A program made the position numbers and the translations under genes. Positions 47,242-57,406 of a stretch of 64,000 nt of DNA are shown here, one piece after another. The stretch is taken from contig CACKCM010000003.1 of assembly GCA_902598735.1 (NCBI GenBank), forward strand, positions 45,984 to 109,983. The letters run 5' to 3'. A model generated the notes under the pieces. That model did no database searches, was not told where the DNA came from, and worked only from the letters and a program-made list of their open reading frames with translations. The number at the start of each line of letters is the position of its first letter. Position 1 is the stretch's first letter. Source of the stretch: an uncultured Pelagibacteraceae bacterium (GTDB lineage Bacteria; Pseudomonadota; Alphaproteobacteria; Pelagibacterales; Pelagibacteraceae).

Positions 47242-48159
47242 TTAAATATTGTTCCAGAACAATTTTGAAAGGTTTATTCCAGACAAATCTTTATATGCAG
47301 CTAGTCCAGTAGGGCTAGTAATATTGATATCGCCAATTAATTTCTCTTGTACGAAATCTATCCCTGCAAAATATATATTGTTTTTCACTAACAATTTACC
47401 AATTGCTCTACTTGCATTAACTTCCTTATTTGTGAGCTTTGTTAATTTTGCTTTAGCTCCTTTACTCATATTAGATAAAATACTACCTTTTTTAGGTACT
47501 CTAGAAATAGCACCTACAATCTTTCCTTTAATAATAAAAACCCTTTTATCGCCTTTAGAAATCCCGGGTAAAAACTTTTGAAAAAATAAATGATTATAAG
47601 TTTTCAATAATTTTCTAATTTTGATTGCGTTAAAGGTTTTTAATAAAATTACGTTATTACCACTAAAACCATTAATAGGTTTAGCCACAACAGCTTTATG
47701 TTTTTTAAAAAAACTTTTAATTTCTGAAAGATTTTCACTAATCAAAGTTGGAGGCATATACCTCATTAGATTGATGGAAAATAACTTTTCAGATATGTTT
47801 CTTACAGCAAAAGGGTGATTTATAATTTTAACCTTCCTAGAGATATGGTTCAGTAAGAATGTTGTATATAAATAACGATTATCAAAAGGGGGATCATTTC
47901 TGATTAATATAACTTTAGATTTTTCTAAATTAAAATTGATATTTCTTATTAGTGAGTAGAATTTCTTTTTATTATCATTGATTTTTATATACTTACAAGA
48001 AGCTAAAACTTTTCCATTCAAAAAGCTCAAATTTTCTGGTTCAAAATAATATATTTTGTAGCCTCTTTTTTGTGCTTCAGATGCTAAAAGAATAGTTGTA
48101 TCAGTTTTGATATTTACTTTTTTAAGATCAGAACCCTGAATAGCTAAAATTTTCGTCAT
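47242..48159 (-). CDS. gshB: Glutathione synthetase
   Basis: KPINGFSGNNV, QKFLPGISKGDKRVFIIKGKIVGAISR, GIDFVQEKLIGDINITSPTGL. Confidence 0.88.
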   Translation of the reverse strand: MTKILAIQGSDLKKVNIKTDTTILLASEAQKRGYKIYYFEPENLSFLNGKVLASCKYIKINDNKKKFYSLIRNINFNLEKSKVILIRNDPPFDNRYLYTTFLLNHISRKVKIINHPFAVRNISEKLFSINLMRYMPPTLISENLSEIKSFFKKHKAVVAKPINGFSGNNVILLKTFNAIKIRKLLKTYNHLFFQKFLPGISKGDKRVFIIKGKIVGAISRVPKKGSILSNMSKGAKAKLTKLTNKEVNASRAIGKLLVKNNIYFAGIDFVQEKLIGDINITSPTGLAAYKDLSGINLSKLFWNNI

Positions 48160-49471
48160 GATTAATTAAAAAATCTAATTTTTTTGTTTTATTATATTGT
48201 TCAATTAGCATTTCTGCTCTAGTTTTTTTATTACTAATAATTTCCTCTATATGTTTTAAATAAATTGTCTCATTTTTCCCACTTTTATTCAGCTCATTTC
48301 TTTTTTCTAAGCCTTTTTTTGACAAGTTTAAAAATATTTTTGCCCAATCAATTAATTTTTTATTTTTTAGCAGAGTGTTTAATCCTTGTTTAGGGGCGTT
48401 TAAGTATGCTTCCATAACTTCCTCTTTTTTCCAATTTTTTATAATTTCATAAGTCTCCTCCAAAGATCCATAAATTAATCCTGTAAAGAAAGAGGGACCG
48501 TTACAAATACAACCGAAATTACATGTATCTAAAGATCTAAACTCTATAACCTGTTTTAATCTTATCTCAGTAAAAATAGTACTTAAGTGATTTTCAAAAT
48601 CTTCTAAAGTTGGTTTTTCTCCTTTTAAAAAAATTAAATTGCCATTTAAAAAATCCCTAAAAGTTTGACCGTTTGGCGAGTAATATTTTCCATTTTTTTT
48701 AAGAAATAAAATTGGGTAATTGATTGCATGATCAATATATTTTTCAAAATTAACATTCTCAAAAGTAATTGGCATTATTCCACCTCTATTAGTTTCTTGC
48801 CAAACCTTTCCTCTATAAGATAAAAAACCTGAAAGCTTGTTTTCATAAAAAGGAGAGTTTGCAAAAAGAGCAATAGTTAAAGGAGCTAAATAGTTTCCAA
48901 TTTTAAATTTTTTTTCAAAATCTTCTTCAGAAGTGTAATCATAATTAATCTGAATACCGGCAGTTTTGTACATCATATCTAAACTTAATTTGCCACCTTT
49001 TGGCATTTCTGATGTCATAATTTTGTAACGCTCTTTAGGACTTTTAGGGATTTCAATTAATTTATTAAAAGGATCGTATGCAATAGATGAAGTTGTGATA
49101 GAGGCAGAGCTAAAAACTTCTTTCAGTTCATCGAAATGAGAACTATTTTCTGAACAAACTAAATGTATATTTTTAAAAGGTGCACCTGATAATTCATATT
49201 GAAACCCCGGCTCAGTAGTAATCTTTTGATTTTCCCTCTTTAAACCAATTATTTTATCTTTTTCATATTGAAGCTCCCAACCATTGTTTTTAAGAAGTTC
49301 AAATACTTTCTTTATCTTTTCATAATCAATTCTTTTAAGATCTTTTTTATTAAAAAGAAATTTTTCATGCTCAACGCCAATTCTAAGTTGATTATTCTCT
49401 TTAATTCCGTCGTTGAAATATTTAATTAATTGGCTGTTATTTTCTATGAGTGTAGGTGAATTATTAGTCAA
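48128..49471 (-). CDS. gshA: Glutamate--cysteine ligase (GCS2/plant-type)
   Basis: RIGVEHEKFLF, EFRSLDTCNFG; adjacent to gshB. Confidence 0.88.
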   Translation of the reverse strand: MTNNSPTLIENNSQLIKYFNDGIKENNQLRIGVEHEKFLFNKKDLKRIDYEKIKKVFELLKNNGWELQYEKDKIIGLKRENQKITTEPGFQYELSGAPFKNIHLVCSENSSHFDELKEVFSSASITTSSIAYDPFNKLIEIPKSPKERYKIMTSEMPKGGKLSLDMMYKTAGIQINYDYTSEEDFEKKFKIGNYLAPLTIALFANSPFYENKLSGFLSYRGKVWQETNRGGIMPITFENVNFEKYIDHAINYPILFLKKNGKYYSPNGQTFRDFLNGNLIFLKGEKPTLEDFENHLSTIFTEIRLKQVIEFRSLDTCNFGCICNGPSFFTGLIYGSLEETYEIIKNWKKEEVMEAYLNAPKQGLNTLLKNKKLIDWAKIFLNLSKKGLEKRNELNKSGKNETIYLKHIEEIISNKKTRAEMLIEQYNKTKKLDFLINHDENFSYSGF

Positions 49472-49856
49472 ACGTCTTTAACTCTAATACATTTCCATTT
49501 GGATCTTCAATAAAAAATGTATTCTGTTCAAACTCAGTTCCCTCAAACCTTGTGTAGGGCTTATCAATATAATTTATTTTATTGGCTTCAATATTAGATT
49601 TAATTTTATTAAACACTTCTTTTTTTAAATGTACGCCAAAGTGCGGGACTGGAACTTGGCCCATATCTACATCATGTTTCTCTCTAGGCAGTTTCATAGA
49701 TGTTTGGTGTAGAGTTAGTTCATTACCCCAAAAATCAATATCAACCCATTTGCCATCTTCACGATTACCAGTTTTGCACCCTAAAATATCAGTGTAAAAA
49801 GCTTCCGCTTTTTTTAAATCCCCTGCAGGGATCGCTAAATGAAATGAATTACTCAT
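49464..49856 (-). CDS. VOC/glyoxalase-family protein
   Basis: [36 protein letters not shown]. Confidence 0.88.
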   Translation of the reverse strand: MSNSFHLAIPAGDLKKAEAFYTDILGCKTGNREDGKWVDIDFWGNELTLHQTSMKLPREKHDVDMGQVPVPHFGVHLKKEVFNKIKSNIEANKINYIDKPYTRFEGTEFEQNTFFIEDPNGNVLELKTFD

Positions 49857-49911
49857 GTGCAGCTTTATATATTCTTCTTTAAATTTTTCAAGTAGTCATT
49901 ATATACATCCT

Positions 49912-50487
49912 ATGAACGATTATTTAGAATCTATAAAAAAAAGAGATCCTGCGGCAAAATCTATACTGAGTATCATTCTCACATATCCAGGTGTTAAGGC
50001 AGTTTTCTTTCATCAAGTATCAAATTTTTTTTACAAAGCTGGATTTGATTTAATAGCCAGAATTATTTCACAAACAATAAGATTTTTTACAGGAATTGAA
50101 ATTCATCCTGGGGCCAAGATAGGTAAAAATTTATTTATTGATCATGGTATGGGTGTAGTGATCGGTGAAACTTCTGAAGTTGGAGACAACGTTACTATAT
50201 ATCACAATGTCACTTTAGGAGGAAGTTCTCCAAGCATAGATAGCGAAAGACAACGACATGAAAAAAGACATCCTACGATTGGCCATGATGTTGTAATAGG
50301 GTCTGGCGCACAAATAATTGGGCCAATTAAAGTTGGTAACAATGCGAGAATAGCAGCTAACGCAGTTGTGGTAAAAGATGTTCCAGAAAACGCAACGATG
50401 GTTGGCATCCCCGCAAAGGCAGTCAAGCTAGAAAATAAAGGGAGCTTCAGACCTTATGGCGTAGATGATAAAGTCAAAGATGAGTAA
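49912..50487 (+). CDS. cysE: Serine O-acetyltransferase; start likely 49912
   Basis: [44 protein letters not shown] hexapeptide repeat. Confidence 0.92.
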   Translation: MNDYLESIKKRDPAAKSILSIILTYPGVKAVFFHQVSNFFYKAGFDLIARIISQTIRFFTGIEIHPGAKIGKNLFIDHGMGVVIGETSEVGDNVTIYHNVTLGGSSPSIDSERQRHEKRHPTIGHDVVIGSGAQIIGPIKVGNNARIAANAVVVKDVPENATMVGIPAKAVKLENKGSFRPYGVDDKVKDE

Positions 50488-50857
50488 AGATTGGGATCCA
50501 AATTTAACTCCAGAACAAAATTATGTTTTAAAACAAGAGGGAACAGAGTCTCCAGGTAGCAGTCCTTTAAATCAAGAAAAAAGAGAGGGCTCTTATCACT
50601 GTGTTGGGTGCGGAACAAAATTATTTGAGTCTACAACTAAATATGAGAGTGGTTCAGGCTGGCCTTCTTTTTTCGAATCTATTCCAGGGGTATTCGAAGA
50701 AAAAAAGGATATGCATATTGGTTATCCAAGAACTGAGTATCATTGTAAAAAATGTGGAGGTCATCATGGTCATGTTTTTGATGACGGTCCAAAACCTACT
50801 GGAAAACGATATTGTAACAACGGTATCTGTTTAGTCTTTAAACCAAAAGGCGAGTAG
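50465..50857 (+). CDS. msrB: Peptide-methionine (R)-S-oxide reductase
   Basis: [33 protein letters not shown]. Confidence 0.93.
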   Translation: MIKSKMSKDWDPNLTPEQNYVLKQEGTESPGSSPLNQEKREGSYHCVGCGTKLFESTTKYESGSGWPSFFESIPGVFEEKKDMHIGYPRTEYHCKKCGGHHGHVFDDGPKPTGKRYCNNGICLVFKPKGE

Positions 50858-50972
50858 TTATACACAAACCAATTAAGTGTTTTAATACAACTTATCAAAA
50901 AATTATAATCTAACTTGTCATGTCCTCTAGACCAAGGCGGCACAAGTTTGTAAGATTATCATTTCATCCACC

Positions 50973-51530
50973 ATGAAGAAGCAAATTATTTCCCTACTTA
51001 CAATTATATTCTCGTTAATTTCATTTTATACTCACGCATCAGAACTAAATTGGAAACCAGCTCAGGATGGAGATAAAATTATTTTAATTAGACATGCTAA
51101 AGCCCCTGGGGGCGGAGACCCAGAAGGATTTAAAATTGATGATTGTAAAACTCAAAGAAATCTCGACATGATGGGCATTAATCAAGCAAAAAAAATTGGT
51201 AAACTTTTTACAGAAAAAAAAGTTAAAATTGATCAAGTTTTATCAAGCCAGTGGTGTAGGTGCAAAGATACCGCAAAATATGCTTTTGGTAATTTCAAAG
51301 AATTTTCTGCGTTAAATTCTACTTATACTCCACCATACGATCAAAATGAAAAACAACAGATTAAGGACTTAAAAAAATATGTAAATAATTGGAATGGTAA
51401 AGGGGGAAACCTAGTTTTAGTTACGCATTATATAATTATCTTGGCAATAACTGGAGAAACAACACGATCTGGTGAACTAGTCATCACTGATAAAAATTTT
51501 AAAGTTTTATCAACAATTAATACTTTTTAA
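50973..51530 (+). CDS. Secreted histidine-phosphatase-family protein
   Basis: Signal peptide, ILIRHAKAPGGGDPEG, VLSSQWCRCKDTA. Confidence 0.82.
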   Translation: MKKQIISLLTIIFSLISFYTHASELNWKPAQDGDKIILIRHAKAPGGGDPEGFKIDDCKTQRNLDMMGINQAKKIGKLFTEKKVKIDQVLSSQWCRCKDTAKYAFGNFKEFSALNSTYTPPYDQNEKQQIKDLKKYVNNWNGKGGNLVLVTHYIIILAITGETTRSGELVITDKNFKVLSTINTF

Positions 51531-51871
51531 AAAAATATAAAATATCCAACTGTTATTAAAATTAAATATTCAATAAATGTTTTAATTTTTAAAAGAGTGT
51601 TCTTATCCTGAAATTTGTTATTAATGAATAAAGTTAATCGAGAAAAAGCCAAGTGAACCAAAATAATACTTAAAGCTATACCAAGCAAAGCATGGTAAAA
51701 GCTAAAATTTTTAAGTCCATAAAAGCAAGCTGCGATAAATGTGAACCAGGATATATTGGTTACAAATAAAGTAATTAAAATACCTGATCCTTTTTTAAAA
51801 ATACTTTGAGACTTGATGAAAGTATATGACCACAAAAGAGTGAATAAAAAACCTGCGTATTTAATTATCAT
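51527..51871 (-). CDS. Hypothetical membrane protein
   Basis: Four hydrophobic segments; no antisense conflict. Confidence 0.6.
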   Translation of the reverse strand: MIIKYAGFLFTLLWSYTFIKSQSIFKKGSGILITLFVTNISWFTFIAACFYGLKNFSFYHALLGIALSIILVHLAFSRLTLFINNKFQDKNTLLKIKTFIEYLILITVGYFIFF

Positions 51872-51921
51872 GAGCCAATATTGTAATTGCGGTAAAGTTC
51901 AAAGGCAAATATAAACGTTAT

Positions 51922-52638
51922 ATGATCATTAAACTTGTGTTTGCTTTTGGGGCTGGATTTATAAGTTTTCTCACCCCTTGCGTACTTCCAATTATACCAG
52001 GTTATATTTCATATATTACTGGAAAAGATTTAGGGGAAATAGACAAAGACAAATCAATAGTTTTGACTAAAACTATTCTTTTTTCACTTGGTTTCTCATT
52101 TGTTTTTATAACACTCGGAGCTGCTGCCTCTGCAATAGGAAATGTGCTTCTTTTCTTTTCAAATGAATTACGAATTGTTGCAGGATTAATAATTATTATT
52201 TTTTCATTACAAATGTTAGGTTTTTTAAATTTTTCTTTTTTAAATACTGAAAAAAGAATTCAAACTAATTCAAATTATAAAGATAATTATGCATTTCCTT
52301 TTATAGTTGGTGCGGCTTTTGCATTTGGTTGGACACCTTGCATTGGTCCGGTTTTAGGATCTATAATTGCTTTGTCTGCCACTGAGGCTACAATTAGTAA
52401 AGGAATTTTATTATTATCATTTTATTCTTTAGGTTTAGCTATCCCATTTATATTATCCGGATACTACATGAGTAGATTTCTAAATTCTAAAAAAGGTTTT
52501 GGAAAATATTATGGAACTATTACAAAATCTGGCGGAGCCATTCTTTTAATTACTGGCATCTTGATTACTACAAATTATATTCAAGTTATAAGTTATTATA
52601 TTTTGACGACCTTTCCAATTCTCGCTAAAGTTGGTTAA
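51922..52638 (+). CDS. ccdA: CcdA/DsbD-type cytochrome c biogenesis membrane protein
   Basis: FLTPCVLPIIPGYISYI, GWTPCIGPVLGSI. Confidence 0.92.
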   Translation: MIIKLVFAFGAGFISFLTPCVLPIIPGYISYITGKDLGEIDKDKSIVLTKTILFSLGFSFVFITLGAAASAIGNVLLFFSNELRIVAGLIIIIFSLQMLGFLNFSFLNTEKRIQTNSNYKDNYAFPFIVGAAFAFGWTPCIGPVLGSIIALSATEATISKGILLLSFYSLGLAIPFILSGYYMSRFLNSKKGFGKYYGTITKSGGAILLITGILITTNYIQVISYYILTTFPILAKVG

Positions 52639-53540
52639 TGAGCGAAATAACAGTCTTAGGAATTTTTGTTGCTGACATAAGTTTTTCTGGACCCAAAATT
52701 CCATCAATAGGTGAAACTATTTTGGGAAAAAAATATAACGTAGGTCCAGGAGGAAAAGGTTGCAATCAAGCCATAGCAATTGCGAGACTTGGCGGAAATA
52801 CAAACTTTATAAGTAAAATTGGTAAAGATGCATACGGAGAGTTAGCTCTTAAAACTCTTGAAAAAAATAAAATTTCTACAGAAAATATAATTCAAGATGG
52901 CAATCAACAAACTGGCGTAGCAGGAATTTTAGTTGATCAAAATACTGGAAAAAATGCAATCAATGTAATTGTAGGCGCCCCAAGTTCTTTGAGAATAAGT
53001 GAAATTGAAAAACAAATTAATTTAATAAAAAGATCAAAAATTTTTTTAACTCAATTAGAGGTTCCTAAAGACGTGACCTTACATTGTTTGAAAACTGCTA
53101 AAGAAAATGGGTGTATTACTATTTTAAATCCTGCACCAGCATCTGAAATTTCAAAAGAGTTTTATAATAATATCGATATTTTTACGCCTAATGAAACCGA
53201 GGCCGAATTTTATACTGGAATAAAGATTGTTAGCGAGAAAGAGGCAAAGCAGGCAGCAGATAAACTTTTAAATTTAGGAATTAAAAAAGTAATAATAACT
53301 CTTGGAGAAAAAGGGCTCTTTTATTCTGATGGAAAAGATGAAACTTACTTAAAAGCCAGTACAGTAAAAGCTATTGATACTACTGGCGCAGGAGATGCTT
53401 TTAATGGGGGTTTAGCTTTTGGGTTATCTAAACAAAAACCAATAAAAGAGTGTTTAGAATTAGCAAATAAAGTTGCTGGAATTTCCACAACAAAACTCGG
53501 CGCAGGCGATGCTATGCCGTTTTTAAAAGATATAAATTAA
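52638..53540 (+). CDS. rbsK: PfkB-family carbohydrate kinase, ribokinase
   Basis: GPGGKGCNQAIAIARLGG, DTTGAGDAFNGGLAF. Confidence 0.88.
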   Translation: MSEITVLGIFVADISFSGPKIPSIGETILGKKYNVGPGGKGCNQAIAIARLGGNTNFISKIGKDAYGELALKTLEKNKISTENIIQDGNQQTGVAGILVDQNTGKNAINVIVGAPSSLRISEIEKQINLIKRSKIFLTQLEVPKDVTLHCLKTAKENGCITILNPAPASEISKEFYNNIDIFTPNETEAEFYTGIKIVSEKEAKQAADKLLNLGIKKVIITLGEKGLFYSDGKDETYLKASTVKAIDTTGAGDAFNGGLAFGLSKQKPIKECLELANKVAGISTTKLGAGDAMPFLKDIN

Positions 53541-53791
53541 GTTAAAAGCTTATCTAATTCTCCGTTTCGATTAGCTTCTTGAAGCTTATCATTACCACCA
53601 ATGTAATGATCACCGATAAAAATTTGAGGAATGGTTCTTGCGCCATTTGTTCTTTGTAACATTTCTTTTGCGTTAGCTGGATCTGCCCAAATATCAATTT
53701 CTTCAATTTCAACATTTTTTGTTTTTAATAACGCTTTGGCTGCTGCACAAAATGAGCATGGATTGCCAGTATACATTGTGACTTTTTTCAT
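53537..53791 (-). CDS. grxC: Glutaredoxin 3
   Basis: GNPCSFCAAAKALL, RTIPQIFIGDHYIGG. Confidence 0.92.
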   Translation of the reverse strand: MKKVTMYTGNPCSFCAAAKALLKTKNVEIEEIDIWADPANAKEMLQRTNGARTIPQIFIGDHYIGGNDKLQEANRNGELDKLLT

Positions 53792-53879
53792 AATTAATAT
53801 ATATCAGTTAATTTTATTTTCTTTTAATTTTTTTTCTCAAGTTTAAGTTTTTAAAGCTAAAAAATATGTATCTTATAAA

Positions 53880-55082
53880 TTAACCCCAGTAACATGAACC
53901 AATAATGTTGTAATCGCCACCTGGTATTATGGGATCCTTAGGTCTTTTAAAATAATATGTTTCAATTATTTCAGGAAAATTTTCGCTGAATACTTGCTTG
54001 ATAGGATATAGCCATGACATATTTCTATCTCCAGTACTGTTTTCTGACCACATCCATTTTATATTTTGTTTTTCTTTATATTTTTTAAAATTTTTAGGAA
54101 GAGTTGCAAACATTCTATCATACTCAAATTCGTTATATCTTACCTCTAATAATTTTTCTCTTGCATCTGGTTGATTTAATGAATTTATCAAAATCCAATT
54201 AACAGTTTCCTGAACAGTAGCTTTAGATTTACCATGTTTCTCTGTATAGAAATCAAATTCTGGACTCATTATTGATGCGTAAAGAGCTAGTGGTCCTACT
54301 GCTGTCATTCCGTATCTAAGTCTTTCTTTTCTTTCCCAAGCCTTTTTACACCATCTACATTTCCATGCACCGTTTTCTCCAAATCCAATTAGAGCATTTT
54401 TAAAATATTTATAAGATAATTTAAATGCCTCTTCATTATCAGTCACAATAGACCAAACCCCATATGTATAAGCTTTCATAGCTTGGCGATCATTTGCAGT
54501 ATCTTTTGAGGATGTATTATCTTTTAGTTTCTTATTTGCTTCAAAAAGCTTATTCCCGTATTCCACCAATTGATTAATTTTGATCTGATCAATCTTATAT
54601 TGTCTTGAGACATCTATTAAATAACCTATAGAAGCGAGATAAACGTATTGTTGTCTTGATGGTTCGTTTAATTTACAATTACCACCTTTGTAAGAGTAAC
54701 ATTTTCTTTTTATAAAAGCATTGAGTTTTGCTAGTTCAATATACTCGTCCACAAGCCTCTCCAATTTTTTTTTGTATCTTGGAGTTCTACTATCTTTAGG
54801 GCCACCTTTACTTAAAATAAATGAAATTCTTTTAGTAGCGTTTATATAAATTAAATGTGAATTATCAGAGTAATAGCGTTTTGCCTTTTCCTCTTTGGTC
54901 AACTTTAAGTTATATAGATCAACTAAATTTCCAATAGGTTCTGCAGACATACAACCATTTTTTGATACTTTGTTTAAATTGAATAAATTCTTATTTTTAA
55001 AATCAGGTTTAGATAATTCTTGAGTATGGGAAGTAGAAATAATTAATATATATGAAAGTATAATATAAATTAATTTCATCAA
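53880..55082 (-). CDS. Secreted hypothetical protein, cysteine-containing
   Basis: Signal peptide; no family recognised. Confidence 0.65.
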   Translation of the reverse strand: MMKLIYIILSYILIISTSHTQELSKPDFKNKNLFNLNKVSKNGCMSAEPIGNLVDLYNLKLTKEEKAKRYYSDNSHLIYINATKRISFILSKGGPKDSRTPRYKKKLERLVDEYIELAKLNAFIKRKCYSYKGGNCKLNEPSRQQYVYLASIGYLIDVSRQYKIDQIKINQLVEYGNKLFEANKKLKDNTSSKDTANDRQAMKAYTYGVWSIVTDNEEAFKLSYKYFKNALIGFGENGAWKCRWCKKAWERKERLRYGMTAVGPLALYASIMSPEFDFYTEKHGKSKATVQETVNWILINSLNQPDAREKLLEVRYNEFEYDRMFATLPKNFKKYKEKQNIKWMWSENSTGDRNMSWLYPIKQVFSENFPEIIETYYFKRPKDPIIPGGDYNIIGSCYWG

Positions 55083-55378
55083 ATTAATATATCAGTTATT
55101 TTTATTTTTTCTCTTAGTTTTTTTCTGCCTAATTGAAACTTTTTTCTATGCTTGATGCTAGTATTATGTACTCTTTTTCTCCATAGCCTAAAAGAACCTG
55201 GTTTTAAATTTTTTCTCATTATTTTAATGACTTGAGACTCATTCTTTCCAGTTTTCTCTTTAATCTCCTCAAAAGTAATCCTATCGGCCCACGCAGCCCA
55301 AATAATCCAATTATCATCCTTTTCTTTTGGCTCAGGGTTTTTAACTCTTGTTTGAGGGATAAAACTTTTTTTCTTCAT
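55079..55378 (-). CDS. TIGR03643/DUF2805-like protein
   Basis: WIIWAAWADRITFEEIKEKTGKNESQVIKIMRKNLKPGSFRLWRKRV. Confidence 0.75.
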   Translation of the reverse strand: MKKKSFIPQTRVKNPEPKEKDDNWIIWAAWADRITFEEIKEKTGKNESQVIKIMRKNLKPGSFRLWRKRVHNTSIKHRKKFQLGRKKLREKIKITDILI

Positions 55379-55391
55379 AAATTTATATATA

Positions 55392-56018
55392 GTGACTAAT
55401 CAAATGTTTCCAACAGACTATATAATATTTTTACAAATCATTTTATTTTTATTTATTTCACCAGGTCCGCCCAGAGTTGTAATAGTTTCACACACATTAA
55501 ACTATGGATTAAATAGATCTGTCTGGACTGCTTTTGGAGATATATCTGCAAATACTATCCAAGCTATTTTAGTAGTTTTTTTAATTGGTTCTTTTTTAAG
55601 CGATAACCCTCAAGTTCTTTATTATTTAAAGTGGGCAGGAATATTCTATATAGTTTATTTAGCCTACGATACTTTTACTTCTAAAATTAGAAGTTTTAAT
55701 TCTAAAGACCAAAATTTAAAATCACCACTCTCATTTTATAAAGACGGATTGTTAGTAGCAGGTTTGAGCCCAAAAGCACTTTTATTCTTTGGAACAATTT
55801 TTCCAACATTTATTAACTTTGGATCAAATATAATTTCACAGTTTTTAATATTATTAATTACATATGTTGTTTTAGATTTTTTAACGTTAATGATTTATGG
55901 ATTGGCAGCTGAAAAAATTTCAGTATGGTTGAGAAGTAAACCAAAGCTATTAAATACAATTTCTGCGTGTGTTCTTCTAATTTTAGCAGTTTACATTGCT
56001 GCGACACAGAATTTTTAA
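55392..56018 (+). CDS. LysE/RhtB-family amino-acid exporter
   Basis: SPGPPRVVIVSHTLNYGLNRSVWTAFGDI, five-to-six TM. Confidence 0.85.
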   Translation: MTNQMFPTDYIIFLQIILFLFISPGPPRVVIVSHTLNYGLNRSVWTAFGDISANTIQAILVVFLIGSFLSDNPQVLYYLKWAGIFYIVYLAYDTFTSKIRSFNSKDQNLKSPLSFYKDGLLVAGLSPKALLFFGTIFPTFINFGSNIISQFLILLITYVVLDFLTLMIYGLAAEKISVWLRSKPKLLNTISACVLLILAVYIAATQNF

Positions 56019-56096
56019 TCACTTCTTACTGTTGTCAAAATCTCTATTTCTTGTTTTAATTAATCATTAATTAATTAATTAACAAGAAGGGAAATA

Positions 56097-57338
56097 ATGA
56101 ATAAAATAGCAAAACTATTTGTTACATTTATTTCAGCAATAACTTTAGCACTTGTTTCTTTTACTTCTTCTTTTGCAAAAGTAGAAGGTGAATACATTGT
56201 GTTAGGTTCTGCAATATCTCTTACAGGTAAATACTCTTCAAATGGAGTTCATACTCAAAATGGTTATAACATGGCCGTTGAGAGAATTAACAAAATGGGT
56301 GGAGTAGAAGTACAAGGTAAGAAATATAAGTTTGAGATCATTTACTATGATGATGAGTCAAACCCAAAAAGAGCCGCTCAGTTAGCTGAAAGACTAATTA
56401 AACAAGATGGCGTTCATTACATGCTTGGACCATACAGTTCAGGTTTAACGAAAGCCATTGCACCAGTAACCGAGAAATATAAAATTCCTATGGTTGAAGC
56501 GAATGGTGCATCTAGATCTTTATTTACTAAAGGATACAAATATTTGTTCGCGGTGTTATCACCAGCTAACCAATACCTTGAAGTAGCTATAGATTTAGCG
56601 GTAGAAAAAAACGGTGGTAAAGGAGTAAAAATTGCTCAAGCATTTGAACAAGATGCTTTCTCACAAGACGTGAGACTTGGTATTTTAGATGCAGCGAAAA
56701 GAACTGGATCTGAGATCATCATCGATGACAAACTACCAAAAGAACTTAACGATATGGCAGCTACATTAGCTAAAGTAAAAGCTACTAAGCCAGATGTGCT
56801 TGTTGTATCAGGTCACACAAAAGGTGCATTAACTGCAATCAGACAAATTTCTGAAATGAAAGTTGATGTTCCTATGTTAGCGATGACACACTGTGATGCT
56901 GCAAAACTTTCTAAACAACACGGAAAGAAATCAGAATTCGCATTGTGTGCTTCTCAGTGGCACAAAAATTTATCTTACAAAGATAAATTCTTTGGCTCTG
57001 GTAAGAAATACGCTAAAGACTTCCAAAAAGAATTTGGATATGACCCGCCATATCAATCAGCAGAGTCTTCTGCAGCATTGTTAGTATTTAAAGATGCGTT
57101 CGAAAGAGCAAATTCTTTTGACAGAGATGCAGTTAGAGATGCGCTAGTTGATACAGAAATGCAAACTTTCTATGGAAACATTAAATTTGGACCTGGTGGC
57201 CAAAACGTTGCTAAGCCAATGATCTTGTTCCAAGTAAGATGTAAAGGCGATGATTGTGAGAATAGAGTAGTAGCTCCTACAAAATGGGCTTCTGATAAGT
57301 TCTATCATCCAATCCCGAAATGGTCTGAAAGAAGCTAA
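56097..57338 (+). CDS. livK: Branched-chain-amino-acid-type ABC transporter substrate-binding protein
   Basis: Signal peptide, periplasmic binding type 1 fold (GSAISLTGKYSSNGVHTQNGYNMAVERIN). Confidence 0.88.
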   Translation: MNKIAKLFVTFISAITLALVSFTSSFAKVEGEYIVLGSAISLTGKYSSNGVHTQNGYNMAVERINKMGGVEVQGKKYKFEIIYYDDESNPKRAAQLAERLIKQDGVHYMLGPYSSGLTKAIAPVTEKYKIPMVEANGASRSLFTKGYKYLFAVLSPANQYLEVAIDLAVEKNGGKGVKIAQAFEQDAFSQDVRLGILDAAKRTGSEIIIDDKLPKELNDMAATLAKVKATKPDVLVVSGHTKGALTAIRQISEMKVDVPMLAMTHCDAAKLSKQHGKKSEFALCASQWHKNLSYKDKFFGSGKKYAKDFQKEFGYDPPYQSAESSAALLVFKDAFERANSFDRDAVRDALVDTEMQTFYGNIKFGPGGQNVAKPMILFQVRCKGDDCENRVVAPTKWASDKFYHPIPKWSERS

Positions 57339-57356
57339 TAACTTCTGAATAATTTG

Positions 57357-57388
57357 AAAAGCCCCTAGTTTTCTAGGGGCTTTTCTTT
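57357..57388 (+). terminator. Intrinsic terminator/attenuator after livK
   Basis: AAAAGCCCCTAGTTTTCTAGGGGCTTTTCTTTT. Confidence 0.85.
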
Positions 57389-57406
57389 TATAAGTTTTAA
57401 AATTTT

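Noticed and set aside
57357-57388. Possible novel riboswitch between livK and livH
   Set aside because: A simple GC hairpin with T-run; ordinary intrinsic terminator or attenuator.
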